Shown here one piece after another: positions 40,401-47,057 of a DNA stretch of 64,000 nt. How positions within the stretch are numbered: the first letter of the stretch is position 1; each line of letters begins with the position of its first letter. Both the position numbers and the translations under genes were made by a program. A model generated the notes under the pieces. The model saw only the letters and a list, made by a program, of their open reading frames with translations, was not told the DNA's origin and made no database searches. The stretch is from contig JAUIRK010000916.1 of the NCBI GenBank assembly GCA_030549495.1, positions 781,501 to 845,500 of the forward strand. Reading direction: 5' to 3'. This DNA is from Nectonema munidae. Its lineage: Eukaryota > Nematomorpha > Nectonematoida > Nectonematidae.

Positions 40401-42433
40401 ATTTAAAAATATATATGGCTCTCAGAGGATTAGATTTTAAAATATGTCTTTTTTGGGCTCTTTTAGTCAAAAAGGTTCCCGGCCCCTGGTTTAGATCAAC
40501 TTGCGAAGCCTAGGTCTAAATTGTTCCATAGCAGAATCGATTCTGAGGGAATTTTGACCATTCTTGAATCAAGAGGTTTTTCAGTTCAGTCGGATCTCTA
40601 ATTTTTCTCCCGATATAAACTCGTTGAAGCAAGTTTCCCCATATGGTATAATCTAGAGGATTTAAGTCACCACTATTTGCAGGCCAATCACTTGGCAAGA
40701 TGATTTCAAGTACATATTCGTTCAAATAGGCAATTGTATCTTTTGCTGTATATGCCCTAGCTCCATCTGGTTGAAATAAAAATATTGACCAGAGGCTAAA
40801 GCGTTCATCTCAGGAATCATTTTTGCTAAGAGGTTATTTAGATAATATTCTCCGTTGATTTTGACACCAGAATCTACAAAATGAACCGATGTTTTTCCAA
40901 GCTTGGAAACAACAAGAGAAATCATTAGTTTTAGGAAAATGAGACTTTGTATAGAACAATCTCTTATTAGAGATCTCATTTTTCTTTTTACTGGCTTCAA
41001 AATACACCCTTTCATTTTGTGCAATCAAAGGAGGCTCAACTGTGAATATCTTCTCACCACTAAAAAAACAGACATTCAATTTGTGTGCATCAACAGCCTC
41101 TTTGCACACTTGCTTAATGATGCGTTTGATGCTACTCTTGAAAATTCCTATTGACTTTAATATTTGTGCAGGTGTTTCGTGACTTCCAGGTTGACTTTCT
41201 TGACTGAGAATCCTTTCCGAAACTTTTTTGATGTTCTTGACATTTCTTGCTGTCTTAGGACGGCCACTTCCAGTTTTTTATGCCTCTAGTTTCATCAATT
41301 TTCTTTAGAATTATACCTAATTCTCCTAAAGCCCATTTTTTGTGAAGGAATTCTTTCATTTTTTACTATGTTGGATAATTACGGAGTTATTGATAATTTT
41401 AAAAAGCGAACATTTTTTTGAACTACCCTGTATATGTATATATGTATATTGATTTCTCAAATTGAAGTATTGATCTTTTATATTTGTTTGCCTTCCAGTT
41501 TATTTGTCAATGCAATATTAATTACATCTTAAAAGTCCAACTTACGTAGTTAAGTGATTATTTTTAAAAACCAGCCCCCTCCCGTAAAAAAGGAATGTTT
41601 CGTTTAAAAGAATATATTATTCATGTTACGAAAACAATATGTACAATTTGAAGTGAAATTTTATTTTACAATTATAAATAAATTATAAGAATATATAACT
41701 AGTAGTTCAGGGCATTAAGAAACCAAGACATTGCATTACGTACCCAAGTAATTTCACACCTAAATTAGTCATTTCATACACAAAAATCTTTAAAAAATGG
41801 ATATGAGCCGTCCAAAATTAAATACGAAATGTTTCTGATACGAAACGTCCTATGTACGAAATGTCCTACACGAACTACAAGCTATTTGATTTAATTAGAG
41901 CTTGCAAATAAACTAAAATAAAAAAGATGGACGATGTAAGAAATTGTCAATATCATTTAAAAGAAATAAATAGGGGTTGGTTCATCAAGTATTATATTTT
42001 TGATTGTGTAATTAAAATTTGTTCTCTGATCTGACGAAGGAGAGATGCTACCTAACTGGTTGAGACCTTGCAATTATGTATACACATAAAAATATAAATT
42101 TTAATAAGGTAATTATTGGTAATAAATTATATATAAAACATTATTTAAATTACAATTATTTAAAAATAATCATAGTTAGTTTATTTAATATTAGACTTAC
42201 ATGAAAAATTAAATGAAATAGAAAAGAAAATATTAAATTACCTGTATTTTAATTGCTATTGATAATGTGTTTATATCACCCAAGCTTTTAATAACTTTTA
42301 AGCGAGTGATTACAATAGAGCAAACTCTAAAAATCGCAATTAAACTATAAAATATATTTAATATAAAAAGATGATACCTTGAAACACAGTAACTACTATT
42401 TTTATTTAAATCTAAGGATGCAAAAATTTTCAT
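18230..42433 (-). CDS. PACS: PACS family sorting protein gene (whole gene, ten exons with introns)
   Basis: Ten exons on the minus strand join in phase to 2298 nt, about 765 residues plus stop: 42433-42378, 42326-42242, 31842-31753, 31691-31566, 24588-24435, 24388-24243, 23424-23362, 20488-20286, 20151-19979 and 19431-18230. The product matches the whole length of animal PACS-1/PACS-2 as I remember them: an N-terminal cargo (furin)-binding region with MLQRRKRYKNKT, an acidic cluster, the middle-region block STPKPSLKPYF, and the C-terminal PACS domain ending near KFFQVSSSWQTHVKFFP. Known family role: a cytosolic adaptor that binds acidic-cluster motifs and routes membrane proteins between the trans-Golgi network, endosomes and ER/mitochondria contacts. 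Vertebrate proteins are 889-963 residues; this one has a shorter middle region. The fly homologue is KrT95D. Splice sites are inferred by eye; no transcript was available. Confidence 0.9.
19979..20151 (-). CDS. PACS: PACS exon 9
   Basis: Acceptor TTTTTCCAG; begins SSQTPPESEDEANDERQREN and runs to KKFRP. This is the poorly conserved middle region, so identity rests on phase, splice sites and the SSQT match to vertebrate SSSQTEIGS. Donor GTATAG in phase 1. Confidence 0.75.
20286..20488 (-). CDS. PACS: PACS exon 8
   Basis: Acceptor TTTTTTAAG. Encodes an acidic stretch (IEEFILEELDNLNIDSEDS) then STPKPSLKPYFSSSRSI, matching vertebrate DLDLLYDTLDMEHPSDSG and STPKPKLKPYFEGLSHSSS. Donor GTAACT in phase 2; reading through instead meets a stop at once. 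A 134-nt intron follows. Confidence 0.9.
20765..20890 (+). mobile_element. tRNA-derived SINE or tRNA-like pseudogene
   Basis: Contains a box A-like TGGTCTAGCGG and a box B-like GGTTCGATTTTC 42 bp downstream, followed by a non-tRNA tail with GGGTGCAATCCCC. It lies in the PACS intron between exons 7 and 8. No full cloverleaf was built. Confidence 0.6.
20891..21867. other. PACS intron, nothing secure
   Basis: AT-rich intron DNA; 21480-21867 may be a continuation of the neighbouring degenerate coding remnant. Confidence 0.45.
21868..22123 (-). pseudogene. Remnant of an unnamed arthropod protein family
   Basis: The minus strand reads EELIHSFKSLGGRKSVKVHF, then LRWHSDYFSDNCAD, a stop, ESFHQHIRTM, a stop, and ERYQSRLWDIN. 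From memory this resembles a protein repeated across many arthropod genomes with HFLHSHLDFFP...FHQDI...M..RYQG...N(M)LADYCW. I do not know its function; its multi-copy nature suggests a mobile element. Several stops make it dead. It lies in the PACS intron between exons 7 and 8. Confidence 0.6.
22127..22205. mobile_element. TTAA MITE, copy c (partial)
   Basis: Begins TAACCCTTTGAGGACCAG and has AATTTTTTTCAATGAAATTT, matching copy d in the other orientation; the far end is lost. Confidence 0.55.
22561..22668. mobile_element. TTAA MITE, copy d (right end lost)
   Basis: Begins TTAACCCTTTGAGGATCAG. Its interior, read in reverse, has TTTTTTTCAATGGAATTTTA as in copy c. It runs straight into a truncated hAT MITE at 22669. 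Confidence 0.65.
22669..23044. mobile_element. hAT MITE, left end truncated
   Basis: Nearly identical to the right three quarters of the element at 30310-30808, with the shared interior GAGTGGGTTTTGCATCC and right end TAGAACCGCCACTG. It lacks the left CAGTGGCGG end and a roughly 60-bp interior segment. It lies in the PACS intron between exons 7 and 8. Confidence 0.88.
23362..23424 (-). CDS. PACS: PACS exon 7
   Basis: Twenty-one codons, phase 0 at both ends: QNLKKKIARLLSKFKMSEE preceded by LP. Vertebrate equivalent QQNFKQKVVALLKRFKVSDE. Acceptor TTTTTAG, donor GTATGC. This small exon alone is a strong PACS signature. Confidence 0.92.
24243..24388 (-). CDS. PACS: PACS exon 6 (acidic cluster)
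   Basis: Encodes LTSDLSEDLSSEHGSDSEG, the acidic serine-rich cluster that matches the vertebrate SEEEYESFSSEQE autoregulatory segment. In human PACS-1 a serine in this cluster is a CK2 target (known); here the S-x-x-E/D spacing is kept (seen). Donor GTATGT after ACTAGT in phase 0. The 5' end could be 24382 instead of 24388; both acceptors keep frame. Confidence 0.82.
24435..24588 (-). CDS. PACS: PACS exon 5
   Basis: Begins VLQKAMSGEINLHYKTKDKE after acceptor TTATCAG and continues CVLSLTTLPVDSEN, matching vertebrate VMQHPSEGGQVLSL...IVSLSSQPIDHED. The 3' end is placed at A|GTTTCT because that donor restores phase with the next exon across a 46- or 52-nt intron. That boundary is the weakest in the gene. 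Confidence 0.82.
24589..27229. other. PACS intron 4, right part, no gene recognised
   Basis: Short open stretches near 25140-26060 on both strands resemble no family I know. Around 26700-26760 there are short words of the CGAGTTGTCGTAGTATGTCG type. Confidence 0.45.
27230..28770 (+). mobile_element. pogo/Tigger-like DNA transposon with internal deletion
   Basis: Terminal inverted repeats GTAAAGTCCGGCGTATAAGA (left) and GTAAAGTTCGGCGTATAAGA (right, inverted), each followed by a CCCC tract. It lies in PACS intron 4. At about 1.54 kb it is shorter than complete relatives because the catalytic core is missing. Confidence 0.9.
27543..28519 (+). pseudogene. pogo-like transposase, core deleted
   Basis: The N-terminal helix-turn-helix (RKFDITTKMVRDWKKQE) is followed by a CENP-B-type piece with frame changes near 27728 and 27860. 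The C-terminal part (28187-28519) has KSFTKAGNMRPPSLYTLCEF, SFKKCCILNAMNDTEDTLIW and an acidic tail. The DDE catalytic region expected between them is almost absent. Family: pogo/Tigger elements with a BrkDBD/HTH N-terminus. Confidence 0.82.
28771..29441. other. PACS intron; unassigned GC-rich patches
   Basis: Contains CAGGCCCGTCCATTGGAGGG at about 28853 and a 14-C tract near 28981, which look like transposon ends without matching partners. The rest is AT-rich. Confidence 0.4.
29442..29566. mobile_element. TTAA MITE, copy e
   Basis: 125 bp including terminal TTAA. Terminal repeats CCCTTTCGTGACCAG and, inverted, CCATTTCATGACCAG (13 of 15). Contains TTTCGTCTGCTTTTTC like the other copies. Confidence 0.85.
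29567..30302. other. PACS intron, nothing recognised
   Basis: AT-rich; a short CATACATAC run near 29960. Confidence 0.5.
30310..30808. mobile_element. hAT MITE with 8-bp target duplication
   Basis: 499 bp from CAGTGGCGGTTTT to TAGAACCGCCACTG. CTGCTAAC is duplicated at 30303-30310 and 30809-30816 (the first C can be counted in the element or in the duplication). A G-rich then C-rich tract follows the left end. No coding capacity. It lies in PACS intron 4. Confidence 0.92.
31566..31691 (-). CDS. PACS: PACS exon 4
   Basis: Forty-two codons in phase 0, starting YPHYIKRKEN, then MLQRRKRYKNKT and GYKSIAYSRIDLSQ. This is the best-conserved block of the PACS cargo-binding region (vertebrate YPHFLKRD, MLQRRKRYKNRT, GYKTLA). 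Acceptor AAATTAG, donor GTAAAT after CAA. The following intron is about 7 kb and holds a pogo-like element and a hAT MITE. Confidence 0.93.
31753..31842 (-). CDS. PACS: PACS exon 3
   Basis: Thirty codons in phase 0 at both ends. They include SKRTLRSHEI and end ELDLAFSLR, equivalent to vertebrate GSKRILRSNEI...LTFSLQ. Acceptor TTTTTTTAG, donor GTATTC. A 61-nt intron follows. The exon stands out as GC-richer than the AT-rich intron around it. Confidence 0.9.
31843..32395. other. PACS intron 2, proximal part
   Basis: AT-rich with a short AC microsatellite near 32318-32332. No coding resemblance. Confidence 0.5.
32396..32650. repeat. Dispersed repeat with a minisatellite-like tail
   Basis: 32396-32540 matches 4678-4830 (GCCCTTTCAGCGGGCTC). 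32575-32640 repeats the GTACCAATGATCTTGG wording of the 10331-10806 minisatellite. The two features may belong to one repeat family. Confidence 0.55.
32651..33482. other. PACS intron with isolated hAT-like ends
   Basis: CAGTGTTTCTCAAACT at about 32836 and an inverted CAGGGGCGGATACAGAG at about 33436-33452 each look like a hAT terminus. I could not pair either with an opposite end. Confidence 0.35.
33483..33600. mobile_element. TTAA MITE, copy f (right end lost)
   Basis: Begins TTAACCGGTTATCGACCAC and follows copy a (reverse orientation) through ATATCGTCTGATT, then diverges. Confidence 0.75.
33808..33829. repeat. AATAC microsatellite
   Basis: Four tandem AATAC units. Confidence 0.8.
33830..34852. 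other. PACS intron, nothing recognised
   Basis: AT-rich with no coding resemblance. Confidence 0.5.
34853..35005 (+). mobile_element. tRNA-derived SINE, copy 1
   Basis: Box A-like GTTGGCTAGATACTCTG and box B-like GGATTCGATCCC, then a tail with CATAGTTCAAAGCAAGGGG, GCAATTG and GATGAAAACACC. The same order recurs at 51411-51560. Confidence 0.8.
35006..36187. other. PACS intron, AT-rich
   Basis: Holds an ATATATGCT-type simple repeat at about 35190-35245. No gene seen. Confidence 0.55.
36196..36572. mobile_element. hAT MITE (CAGGGG ends), copy 1
   Basis: 377 bp from CAGGGGCCGGGAACCT to AGGTTCCCGACCCCTG, flanked by a perfect 8-bp duplication AACTAGAG (36188-36195, 36573-36580). It lies in PACS intron 2. 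Non-coding. Very similar to 40091-40488 in the opposite orientation. Confidence 0.95.
36855..37389. mobile_element. MITE with perfect 17-bp CATATATTACGTAACGC ends
   Basis: CATATATTACGTAACGC at 36855-36871 and its exact complement at 37373-37389. A long G tract lies near 36910, and GGGGAGG-rich stretches lie near the other end. The open stretch inside (36891-37265) resembles no protein family. Superfamily not assigned; in PACS intron 2. Confidence 0.85.
37390..40029. other. PACS intron 2, central part
   Basis: Mostly AT-rich. A GC-richer patch at 37838-37910 (GGTGTCGCCCAGCGCATATG) is unexplained. AC microsatellite at 39229-39250. No coding resemblance. Confidence 0.5.
39229..39250. repeat. 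AC microsatellite
   Basis: Eleven uninterrupted AC units. Confidence 0.95.
40091..40488. mobile_element. hAT MITE (CAGGGG ends), copy 2, nested in mariner
   Basis: 398 bp from CAGGGGTCGGGAACCTATGG to GGTTCCCGGCCCCTG, flanked by a perfect GTTTAGAT duplication (40083-40090, 40489-40496). Opposite in orientation to copy 1 at 36196-36572, with one extra run of about 20 bp near the middle and few other differences. Inserted into the mariner, so younger than it. Confidence 0.96.
40516..41160 (-). pseudogene. mariner transposase, degenerate
   Basis: KIFTVEPPLIAQNERVY lies near the first catalytic block, where Asp is replaced by Gly in FSGEKIF. After frame changes come FLFQPDGARAYTAKDTIAYL and DWPANSGDLNPLDYTIWGNL. 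Counting from the Asp of PDGA to the Asp of PLDY gives 37 intervening residues, a DD37D spacing, unlike the DD34D of classical mariners. At least two frame breaks make it inactive. The N-terminal paired-like domain is missing or unrecognisable. Confidence 0.85.
41431..42241. other. PACS intron 2, distal part
   Basis: Contains a worded repeat at 41735-41880 (TACGAAATGTCC, ACGAAACGTCC). Otherwise AT-rich. Confidence 0.5.
41735..41880. repeat. Worded repeat (GAAATGTCC type)
   Basis: Tandem 12-16 bp words varying on TACGAAATGTCCTA, ACGAAACGTCC and AGCCGTCC. An opposite-strand version lies at 44400-44535. Confidence 0.45.
42242..42326 (-). CDS. PACS: PACS exon 2
   Basis: Encodes about residues 19-47, including VIKSLGDINTLSIAIKIQ, matching the vertebrate LKEMDKDLNSVVIAVKLQ stretch of the cargo-binding region. 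Acceptor ATTTTTAG, donor GTAATT after CAG, ending in phase 0. The next intron is 10.4 kb and holds a mariner, three MITEs and a SINE. Confidence 0.87.
42378..42433 (-). CDS. PACS: PACS exon 1 (probable start)
   Basis: Encodes residues 1-18 plus two bases of the next codon, starting MKIFASLDLNKNSSYCVS, which lines up with the conserved MNLFATWEVDR...CVPR of vertebrate PACS. An in-frame TAG lies directly before the ATG and the sequence upstream is purine-rich, so the ATG is more likely the start than a splice acceptor. An upstream exon cannot be excluded, since vertebrate proteins begin earlier. Donor GTATCA opens a 51-nt intron (42377-42327). Confidence 0.82.
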
Positions 42434-42815
42434 CTATTCTCAAATTTTTTTCTATTAAACTTTAAATATATTTTCTCCATATTTACACAAGAGTTGTAGA
42501 CAAAATAATATAAAGGCAGAAATTACAAAAATAAAAAATGTTTGATTGATTGATTAATAAATAATATTAATATTTTGTTAAGATATTTATAAATCTTATA
42601 AAATTAATTAGACCTACTATAACTTCAATTTTTTAAAATTATATTGGTGATTCTTAGAAAATTTAGTAAAAGTTGAACAAAAAGATATTGATAGGACAAT
42701 ACCATGGTAACGGAGTTATATATTTAACATAATTTACTGTTTCAATGCCTTGTGGATGAAGACTTTAAAATAAGTTTTATATTTCTATATCTATTTAACA
42801 TAAAAAAAATTTCTA
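42434..42815. other. Upstream of PACS exon 1
   Basis: AT-rich presumed 5' flank and promoter region. I cannot point to a convincing core promoter element. Confidence 0.4.
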
Positions 42816-42817
42816 GT

Positions 42818-42895
42818 CGCCTAGTCGGTAGAGCGTGTTGTCTGCCCAGCTATGAAAGTTTATTCTTCCCTTGGATGCGATACTACAACTAAAAA
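42818..42895 (+). mobile_element. tRNA-like SINE head, degenerate
   Basis: GCCTAGTCGGTAGAGCG is a good tRNA box A. The expected box B position has GTTTATTCTTCCC, much diverged. It lies about 385 bp upstream of PACS exon 1. Confidence 0.45.
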
Positions 42896-43219
42896 AAAGT
42901 AAAATATATTTGAAAGACCTTCTATACTTGCAATATATAATATATATGATCATACAATTTCAAGAGTGTATCAAATGTAAACACTAAGTTATAAGTTATA
43001 GACATTATAATATAAAAATTTTTTATGGAAAAATGTACATTTCATTTTGATTCACAGTTTCGGCATGAGAGGGTCATCCAAATACAGTGAAAATAGTAAA
43101 ATACGCAGCGAGCGATTTTAGGAAAAGTTACAATGTTTGATGGCATATAATTTAGCCAATTTTGTATAGTAGAAATATGAGTTTAGTGAGGGGAGATGGA
43201 GAGGACTATAATTGACCAT

Positions 43220-44282
43220 TGGGAAATCTTTTACTTTACGATTCTGTCAATCAAAAAATTACTTTCTATCAATTATTGGCTATAATAATGTCAATCAAAT
43301 AAAAGTTATTAACAGAAAAAAAGCTTGCCTGATCAAATTTTTTGAATGTTACGTATGTGTATAAGACATTTTGTTCAGCATAAATAACAAGCACGAGTGA
43401 AAACCTGTGTGCTACCATTAACGAACATATTGTAAATATGATTTAAAAATTATTCTACCGCAGTGTTTAGTATTCACTGCAAATCGATCAGACACATGTT
43501 ACTCAAAGTTGCTGAAGTGTTAACTTGTTACAAGCGTTAAATGTTCATTTTATTTCTTTATTCATTATATAGATTCCTCTCTTCTGAAATGAATGCGATA
43601 ACTGGTTGCTAATCTATATAATGACGCAATTTTATCTGAAAATTGGAATTTTTGTTTTTGTAAAAACGACCTTAACTTAAATCCATGATTTTTTTCATTT
43701 ATGATGGTGCCAAAACTATTCATTACAAGCATTTATTCATGAGGCATTTATTGGAAGTGGGCGAACTGCTGTAGATTTGGCAAATTTTTGTTGAGAGATC
43801 GCTACATGTTGGGTAGAAAAAAATTGTCTAACTCATGGAAGTTTTGATGAAAATTTTGAACAAATTATAGTAGAAATTGATTAAAGCAAGTTTTTTCATA
43901 GAATATACCACAGTGGTACTTGGAGAGAAGGTCATTGGCTGTTTGAAGCGATTGAAAGAACAAGTAAGAAATGCTTTTTGGTTGAAGTTGAACATAGGAG
44001 TGAAGCTAATCTTTCACAAATTAAACAAACACATTTTACCTTGATGAATTATTGTTTCTGATGAATGGTCTGCCTACAGGAAAATTTCTAGCATTAATAA
44101 TGGCGTTTATGACCAATGGAACCAACAAAATTTGGTCGAACCATAAAATTGATATATAGTTCTTAGTAATATACAACAAAAAAAAACTGAAAAATGTTTT
44201 GTTTGATTGACATCATAATTGCCAATAATAATTGCACGAGAAAAATTTTTGATTGACGGAACAGTAAAGTAAACGTTTACCA
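43220..44282 (+). mobile_element. Merlin (IS1595-related) DNA transposon, broken
   Basis: Long inverted ends of about 90 bp: left 43220-43312 and right 44196-44282. Both contain TTTACTTTAC, then TGTCAATCAAA or CGTCAATCAAA, and inner AATGTCAATCAAA. The interior encodes Merlin transposase pieces. The 8-bp duplication is no longer recognisable. Confidence 0.85.
43560..44095 (+). pseudogene. Merlin/ISXO2-like transposase, degenerate
   Basis: 43890-44040 reads SKFFHRIYHSGTWREGHWLF followed by EAIERTSKKCFLVEVEHRSE, a clear match to the DDE_Tnp_IS1595 domain (bacterial ISXO2 and eukaryotic Merlin: SKFFHRKYHSGRWREGHWVF in spirit). A stop replaces the acid of the usual IDESKF motif, and more stops occur upstream and at about 44055 near the expected SDEW motif. 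Inactive. Merlins are cut-and-paste elements related to IS1016/IS1595. Confidence 0.82.
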
Positions 44283-44399
44283 CACTTCAGTCACTGATAA
44301 GTTTAAGAATTGATAAATATGTTTAAGCGTGTAATTTTAGCTAGAAACTTGAAAAATATAATGCTTTCAGCAAACTCTTATTTTTAAAGTTAACCGTTA

Positions 44400-44535
44400 T
44401 GATTTTAGTATTACGAAATTTCATGACACGACATTTCACCACATGACATTTCATCACTTAAAATTTTATCTCATGTTTTTACATATTCTACACAACTCTG
44501 CATTTCATAGCAAGACATTTCATTATTAACCTATT
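44400..44535. repeat. Worded repeat (GACATTTC type)
   Basis: Repeated words CACGACATTTCACC, CATGACATTTCATC and CAAGACATTTCATT, the complement of the GAAATGTC words at 41735-41880. The pair brackets the PACS start and the Merlin element. Confidence 0.45.
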
Positions 44536-45051
44536 TCCCACTTTAAATTTCATCAATAATTTTATTAGTTCTTTTATCATTCAAAATTTCTAATATGAGA
44601 AAAACTTGATAAAATTATTATAAAAGCACTTTCGAAATTCTATCTTAGATATAAAATATAATAGTTCAATCACATCAAAATAATAAGGATACCTTTATTT
44701 TAATAATTATCACCGATTATGAATAAAAGGGTAGTTATTTTAAAACATATGTACCAAAAAATGTTTATCCCTTTTTATTTCTTTAAAAGCAGAAACAGTG
44801 GAAATAAGACATTTTTTACAACTAAAAACTATTTGCACGCAGAATATTGAACAGCTTTAAGTTATTAAATAAAATCAGATTGACCAAATTGACTAGTAAG
44901 GCGCTTAATTTTTGTTTTAATGAAACGTTGAAGAGAGATATCTTTACATATCCATCTAAGAAAGTCCATATTGTCAGATGACTGCATTGAAATAAAAACT
45001 GTAAAGAATAGTGCCAACCTTATACTGCATTTGTAGTTCGAGCAATTTCTT

Positions 45052-46000
45052 TCACTGAATTTTCAAAATGATTCCCTTTTCTATAGGAAAAAGTGGACTT
45101 CTCGCTTTTCTATATCTTCCTCTAATATATGTGTGTTCTAAGTATGTTAAAAGTTCATCCATGTTTTCACTTTCTGGTATAATATCTGCTAGACTATCGA
45201 ATGCTTCTTCAACCAAATTAATAGTAACTAAAGAAAGGGTAGGTAGACATCGTATTAATGTGTTGAGTTCTAAATTACTTTCCAACTCTGCTTTCATTCT
45301 CAACACTATAAATTTTCTGTAGACACTTTGAGAAAGATGAAAAAACATCCTTTAATTTCAGTGTTCGTATATGCGCATTGGAAACTTCTGAATTTCCTTC
45401 TCGAACTATTTCTTGGATTGCAGTGTTCATTCTTCTATAAGTATTTCTAGTTTTATTTTTTTAAAAGGGCATATATTCTTGCAGGATTACAACCTTCCCG
45501 AAAATAGAAATGTAAAGTGTAGTATAATTGAAAAAACAATGATGGCACTATTTTAAATGTTTCATCTGCAATCCAAACTTGTGCACGAGATAAAGCAGCT
45601 ACCATTTCACTATGTACAAAATTAAGAAATCATTCTGTATCATGAATACCAGAATCGTACAATAAAACTTCACGGAATTTATTAGCAATTTTAAAATCTA
45701 AAGAGGTGTTAAAATAGGATAAACCTCAATTTTTTTTGAAACGTTGTAAAGTTCGTTGAAGACTTGGTTTTTTGGCAATCTCATGAGAGTTTCATTTGTT
45801 AAAGTTTTGCCATATTTTCCCACAACCATAATAGGAGTTGCTCTAGCTTCGTTCATTGAGCTTTTCATTTTGTTCACTGTTATTCTTGCTTTAATATTTC
45901 TCCATCTGAGGAATGTGAATGTTCAGGTTTAGAAAGTGAAATTATTAAATTTCACAAAGCTGGGATAAATGTGTTGCATCTTTTTTCCTGATATTCTCCG
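45052..46000 (-). pseudogene. MULE-type (Mutator-like) transposase, degenerate
   Basis: The minus strand reads MVAALSRAQVWIADETFKIV and then FFQLYYTLHFYFREG and YALL, the MULE catalytic region around the first Asp (usual form W.D.TFK.AP..F.QLY.I). The C-terminal part (45348-45052) ends SENMDELLTYLEHTYIRGR, a tail typical of FLYWCH/MULE elements of invertebrates. Multiple stops. Terminal repeats were not found, so only the coding remnant is delimited. Confidence 0.75.
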
Positions 46001-46509
46001 CATCGCTAACGTATAGAAGCATCTTGATTTTTTTTGTGTCTATAATATTCGCAATTTTTAAATATTAGTGTTTCTTTTCTTTTAGAAGTTACAAAAGTGT
46101 TCCTTTCAATTAAAATTGATAAGAAATTTATTCTGAATATTCAAAAGCCAAGAATATGATTTGAGGAAACAAGTTATAACTAATGAAATAGAAATTGGAA
46201 ATAACTTAATGAAAAAAAAGATATGGACTACATATGAAAAGTTTATATAATTAGTAAACACTATTATCTTTTATAGTTTAAACATATGGAATATCAACTG
46301 GTGAAGCATATTTGTGATAATGGCGTAAAGAACTTTTGTGTGATATTGTGTCGTGTGATGAAATATCACCTAACCAGTTTTTAAGTCTTTTCCTGAAGCA
46401 CATTATCATGGATGCTACTTTCATTTTTGTCAAGTTGTATACCGAAGAGTTAATTTTTTGTAACTTTTTACAATAACGTACCAAGAGATTAAATAACTAG
46501 TTTATTATT

Positions 46510-46517
46510 AATGTAGT
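46510..46517. repeat. Target duplication AATGTAGT, left
   Basis: Exact match to 48817-48824 on the far side of the hAT element. Confidence 0.9.
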
Positions 46518-46623
46518 TAGACTTACCATACGTCCCAGTTTTAAGGCCTTGTCCCGGCGTCCTGACTGGTTGATGAAAAAGTCCAGGTTAAACCCTTAAA
46601 CCAGCTAACATGGCCCTAAAGGT

Positions 46624-46883
46624 CAGTAGCGGCTCGTGAAAAGGGGCTGTGGTGCTACACCACCACCAATCTTTTTCTGTTTCCCCCACTAATGAACTGT
46701 TAACATATTTAACATTCATTTCACAAGGTTCAGTTTACAATATTTTTTGACTAAACGGTTTGGTTATCTATATTCCAATCTAAATGGTTGGTTATCTAAT
46801 AATTACAAATGGCATTGAAAGCATGATGGAAAATTATAGTTAGGTTTAGCATTTTAATGGATTGAAGCGACGAACCGCCACTG
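46624..46883. mobile_element. hAT MITE nested in the 46.5-kb hAT
   Basis: 260 bp from CAGTAGCGGCTCGTG to CGACGAACCGCCACTG, with flanking CTAAAGGT (46616-46623) and CTACAGGT (46884-46891), 7 of 8 identical. Non-coding. Confidence 0.88.
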
Positions 46884-47057
46884 CTACAGGTATATAAACT
46901 TGTTTTGCAAAAAAAATTTGCTGATTTTATTGAATTAGGTTAGGTATTCTGAAAATATCAGTAAGTAATTTTTCTTGATCTAATAGTTTATCCTACTAAT
47001 TTAGCCTTCAATTTATATCTTGCTAAAATTATTTTGCTTATTTAGATTTATCTTAAA

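Larger units (their letters stand above)
40032..41430 (-). mobile_element. mariner-family (DD37D-type) transposon, broken and invaded
   Basis: Terminal repeats CAGGGTGGTCCAAAAAAACG and, inverted, CAGGGTAGTTCAAAAAAATG (17 of 20), flanked by TA on both sides. The minus strand encodes transposase pieces. A 398-bp hAT MITE with its own target duplication lies inside. Without the insert the element is under 1 kb, shorter than a whole mariner. Confidence 0.93.
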
